A stretch of DNA of 64,000 bases from Strigops habroptila (Eukaryota > Chordata > Aves > Psittaciformes > Psittacidae): contig NC_044288.2 in NCBI RefSeq assembly GCF_004027225.2, positions 4,246,719-4,310,718 of the forward strand, in the 5' to 3' direction. Shown piece after piece: positions 61,870-64,000 of the stretch. Position 1 is the stretch's first letter. Each line of letters starts with the position of its first letter. A program made the translations under genes and the position numbers. Below the pieces are notes generated by a model, which was not told the origin of the DNA, did no database searches, and worked only from the letters and a program-made list of their open reading frames with translations.

Positions 61870-64000
61870 GAAGCTGGAGGGAAGGTGTGACTGCAGCTCC
61901 TGCAAGCCCTCTCCATCGCTGGGGAGGCAGAAACCTCGTACATTTGGGGACTCACTTTTCAGCTTGATGAAGAAAACATACCCAATGAGAACTGTGCAGC
62001 AGAACACGGCCCCGAGGCACGAGCTCAGGAGCACGGGCCCTGTACAAAGGTGTCCTGTGAGGAAGCTCTGGACTCAGCAGAGCTAGAGCTTGTCTGAAGA
62101 AGAGACTCAGAGAAGCCAGCTGACTTCCTCTCGCAGGTAGCCTCCAGAGGGAGAGGGTGATCCAGCAGAAGTGCTTGTAGGGGCCTTCTCCTTTCTGTTC
62201 AGCTTAGTTGTAGAATCCAAGTAAACACAAAACCTTATTTTTATAGAGAAATCCTGATGGCAGAGCTGAACCTCCCTTGTTCCGTGAAGCCAATGAGAGC
62301 TGTGGGCTTTTCATAGGAAATACTAATGAAAATGTCAAAAATACCTCTACTGCTGTGAAATGTGTCCTCTCTCCTTCCCTGGGTGTTCAAAGCAGTTAAT
62401 TTATTACAATGTCCTTATGTTATTTCCTCAGTGTGGGATTACTGGAAAATAGATAAGGGAATGTTCCTGGGATACGTGGTTCCTTGTAGAGGAAAGTCTT
62501 GGTGTTGAGTTGATCCTGATGGCTTCTAGTCAATGTGTGCTCGAGGCTGTTAACCAGCAGGAGATCACTGGATTCCATCCATGATCCAGACCATAGATCC
62601 CACAGATTTTCCCTGAACAGGAAAACAACTGCCTGTGAATGTTAGATACAGCACAACACTATTGCAGACTGGTCTGGTGGGCACAGAGTCCTCATCTGGA
62701 CTAGGAATAATTTGAGAGGACTAAATCCTCATGGATGTTACGAAGAAGGGAATGGTTATTAACCTTCACCTCCGCTTTCCTGACTCCATTTGTGAGAGTA
62801 AGTTCCTTTTAGTAGAAACTGATCCAATTTTCTTGTATTCTTCTTTGCATAACTACATAGTTAGAAGCAAAACCCTTGTTAAAAGGGACTTCATTTTGGA
62901 AGACACTGTGACTCAGCAGCCCGGAGCACGTTGGCTTTGGGAGTGATGGCTCATTGAAAGGAAGCTGGAGTCCATGCCCTGCAGTGCCAGGAATCAGGAA
63001 TTGTGCCAGCTCAGGCTGGGTTCAGTGGTTTCTGCCTCCTCCCTGTATCCTGATGGTACCAAACTAGGCATTGCTGGGGGTTCCTGCACAGAGATGTCTG
63101 CTGTGTCCCACCACACACCTCTGCTGCACCCAAACCCCTCCAGCCCAGCGCCACTCGCCTGGGACACGCAGGGCCAGGTCTGGCCCCACAGCGCTGCAGG
63201 GAGGACGCTGACCCACGGGGGCTGTGCCACAGCCACAGGTGATGTGTTTGCTGCAGACCTCGGCATTAGTGACTGAGGAGTGAGTTCCATCAGTGCTGGG
63301 GACCATGGGGCACCATCATGGAGATGTGCCTGGAGCAAGGGGCTTGGATCCCCAGAGCTCAGGGGCTGCACACAGAGGTCTGTTGCTCTGGTTCACATGT
63401 CCCTAGCCCCAGTTTTGCTTCTTGGTTTTTAATCAGAGGAGATTCTCTTTCTCCAAGGTGGTCACAGGAGTCAGAAGTCTGCTTTCCATCCAGCTCCTTG
63501 CTAGGTGTTGGCCTTGTGCTCTGATCTCAGGCACTCTGGCTCTGAGTATTTCCCCAGGAACTCTGCTTTAGGACCATGCCCCTTGTGTAGACGCTGCTGC
63601 CTGTGCGCAACCTGCCCTCTGGTCCCATTAGAAGCATCTTGAGGAGCCAATTCCTGCTGTGGGTGTTACTGAGCAGCTCAGAGGAGGGGATGGAGCAGGC
63701 AGGGGCCGTGCTGGGCAGCAGGGGTTGAGGAGAAGCAGGAGCCCATGGGAGATGTTCTTCCATCTGCCACACACAGCACTGGGAGAGCTCAGGCATGTCA
63801 CCATGTGCAGCCCATGGAGGTGTGTGCTGGGGTTCCACAGCAGCGTGGGCCCCTTGCAGAGCAAGGAGGGATGCTGCAGGGCTGCAGCTCCATTGCTGCC
63901 GGGTCCATGAAGAGACCTGTGGTCCCTGTGAAGTGTTGTTCCTGCATCAGCCAGAGTGGATCCTGTAGGAAAAGTGCTGTGCCAAGGAGCAGCCCCATTG
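61870..64000 (+). other. EYA3 3' UTR and flank
   Basis: I find no AATAAA or ATTAAA in this stretch, so the transcript end is not visible and may lie beyond the window. From memory, human EYA3 is followed by XKR8; no XKR8-like exon is seen here. Frames of up to 125 codons show no family. Confidence 0.55.

Noticed and set aside
1-64000. CRISPR arrays, bacterial operons, phage or endogenous retroviral LTRs
   Set aside because: The window is vertebrate. No spaced direct repeats, Shine-Dalgarno-type gene strings, paired LTRs or retroviral coding regions were seen.

Overview
This is a nuclear window from a bird, most likely a neoavian species. The evidence is vertebrate split genes with GT-AG introns, compact GC-rich CpG-island promoters, and at least twenty 5'-truncated CR1 retrotransposon fragments, many ending in the typical avian CR1 tail (ATTCTATGAT-like). 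The gene order, read right to left, is EYA3, PTAFR, DNAJC8, ATP5IF1. As far as I recall this matches human chromosome 1p35, with the same relative orientations. I could not run a search; gene names rest on recognising the translated exons.

Layout. 1-1,000 is a CpG island with three CCAAT boxes and a TATA-like box. A possible minus-strand first exon ends at a splice donor at 378/377, and would belong to the next gene off the left edge. 1,000-4,340 is intergenic: two CR1 fragments and an AT-rich tandem repeat. 4,340-5,007 (minus) is ATP5IF1, rebuilt as three coding exons and 114 residues. 5,008-5,359 is a 352-bp divergent promoter with two CACGTG boxes. 5,360-14,243 (plus) is DNAJC8, nine coding exons and 251 residues, with a polyadenylation signal at 14,883. 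14,900-24,912 is about 10 kb without a recognisable gene. 24,971-26,032 (plus) is PTAFR, one coding exon and 353 residues, with two AATAAA signals near 28,051 and 28,079. About 28,950-29,350 is the EYA3 CpG island. 29,050-61,869 (plus) is EYA3, with a non-coding first exon, an exon carrying the start codon at 39,957, and 17 coding exons giving 574 residues. 61,870-64,000 is EYA3 3' UTR or flank.

How the genes relate. This is a conserved neighbourhood, not an operon, and the functions are separate: inhibition of mitochondrial ATP synthase (ATP5IF1), an Hsp70 co-chaperone linked to splicing (DNAJC8), a lipid-mediator GPCR (PTAFR), and a nuclear phosphatase/co-activator (EYA3). Only ATP5IF1 and DNAJC8 clearly share control DNA.

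The most unusual structure is a 70-bp almost perfect inverted repeat at 29,161-29,230, just inside EYA3 intron 1. I found no convincing new gene system. The recurrent small ORFs across the window are the antisense of CR1 copies.
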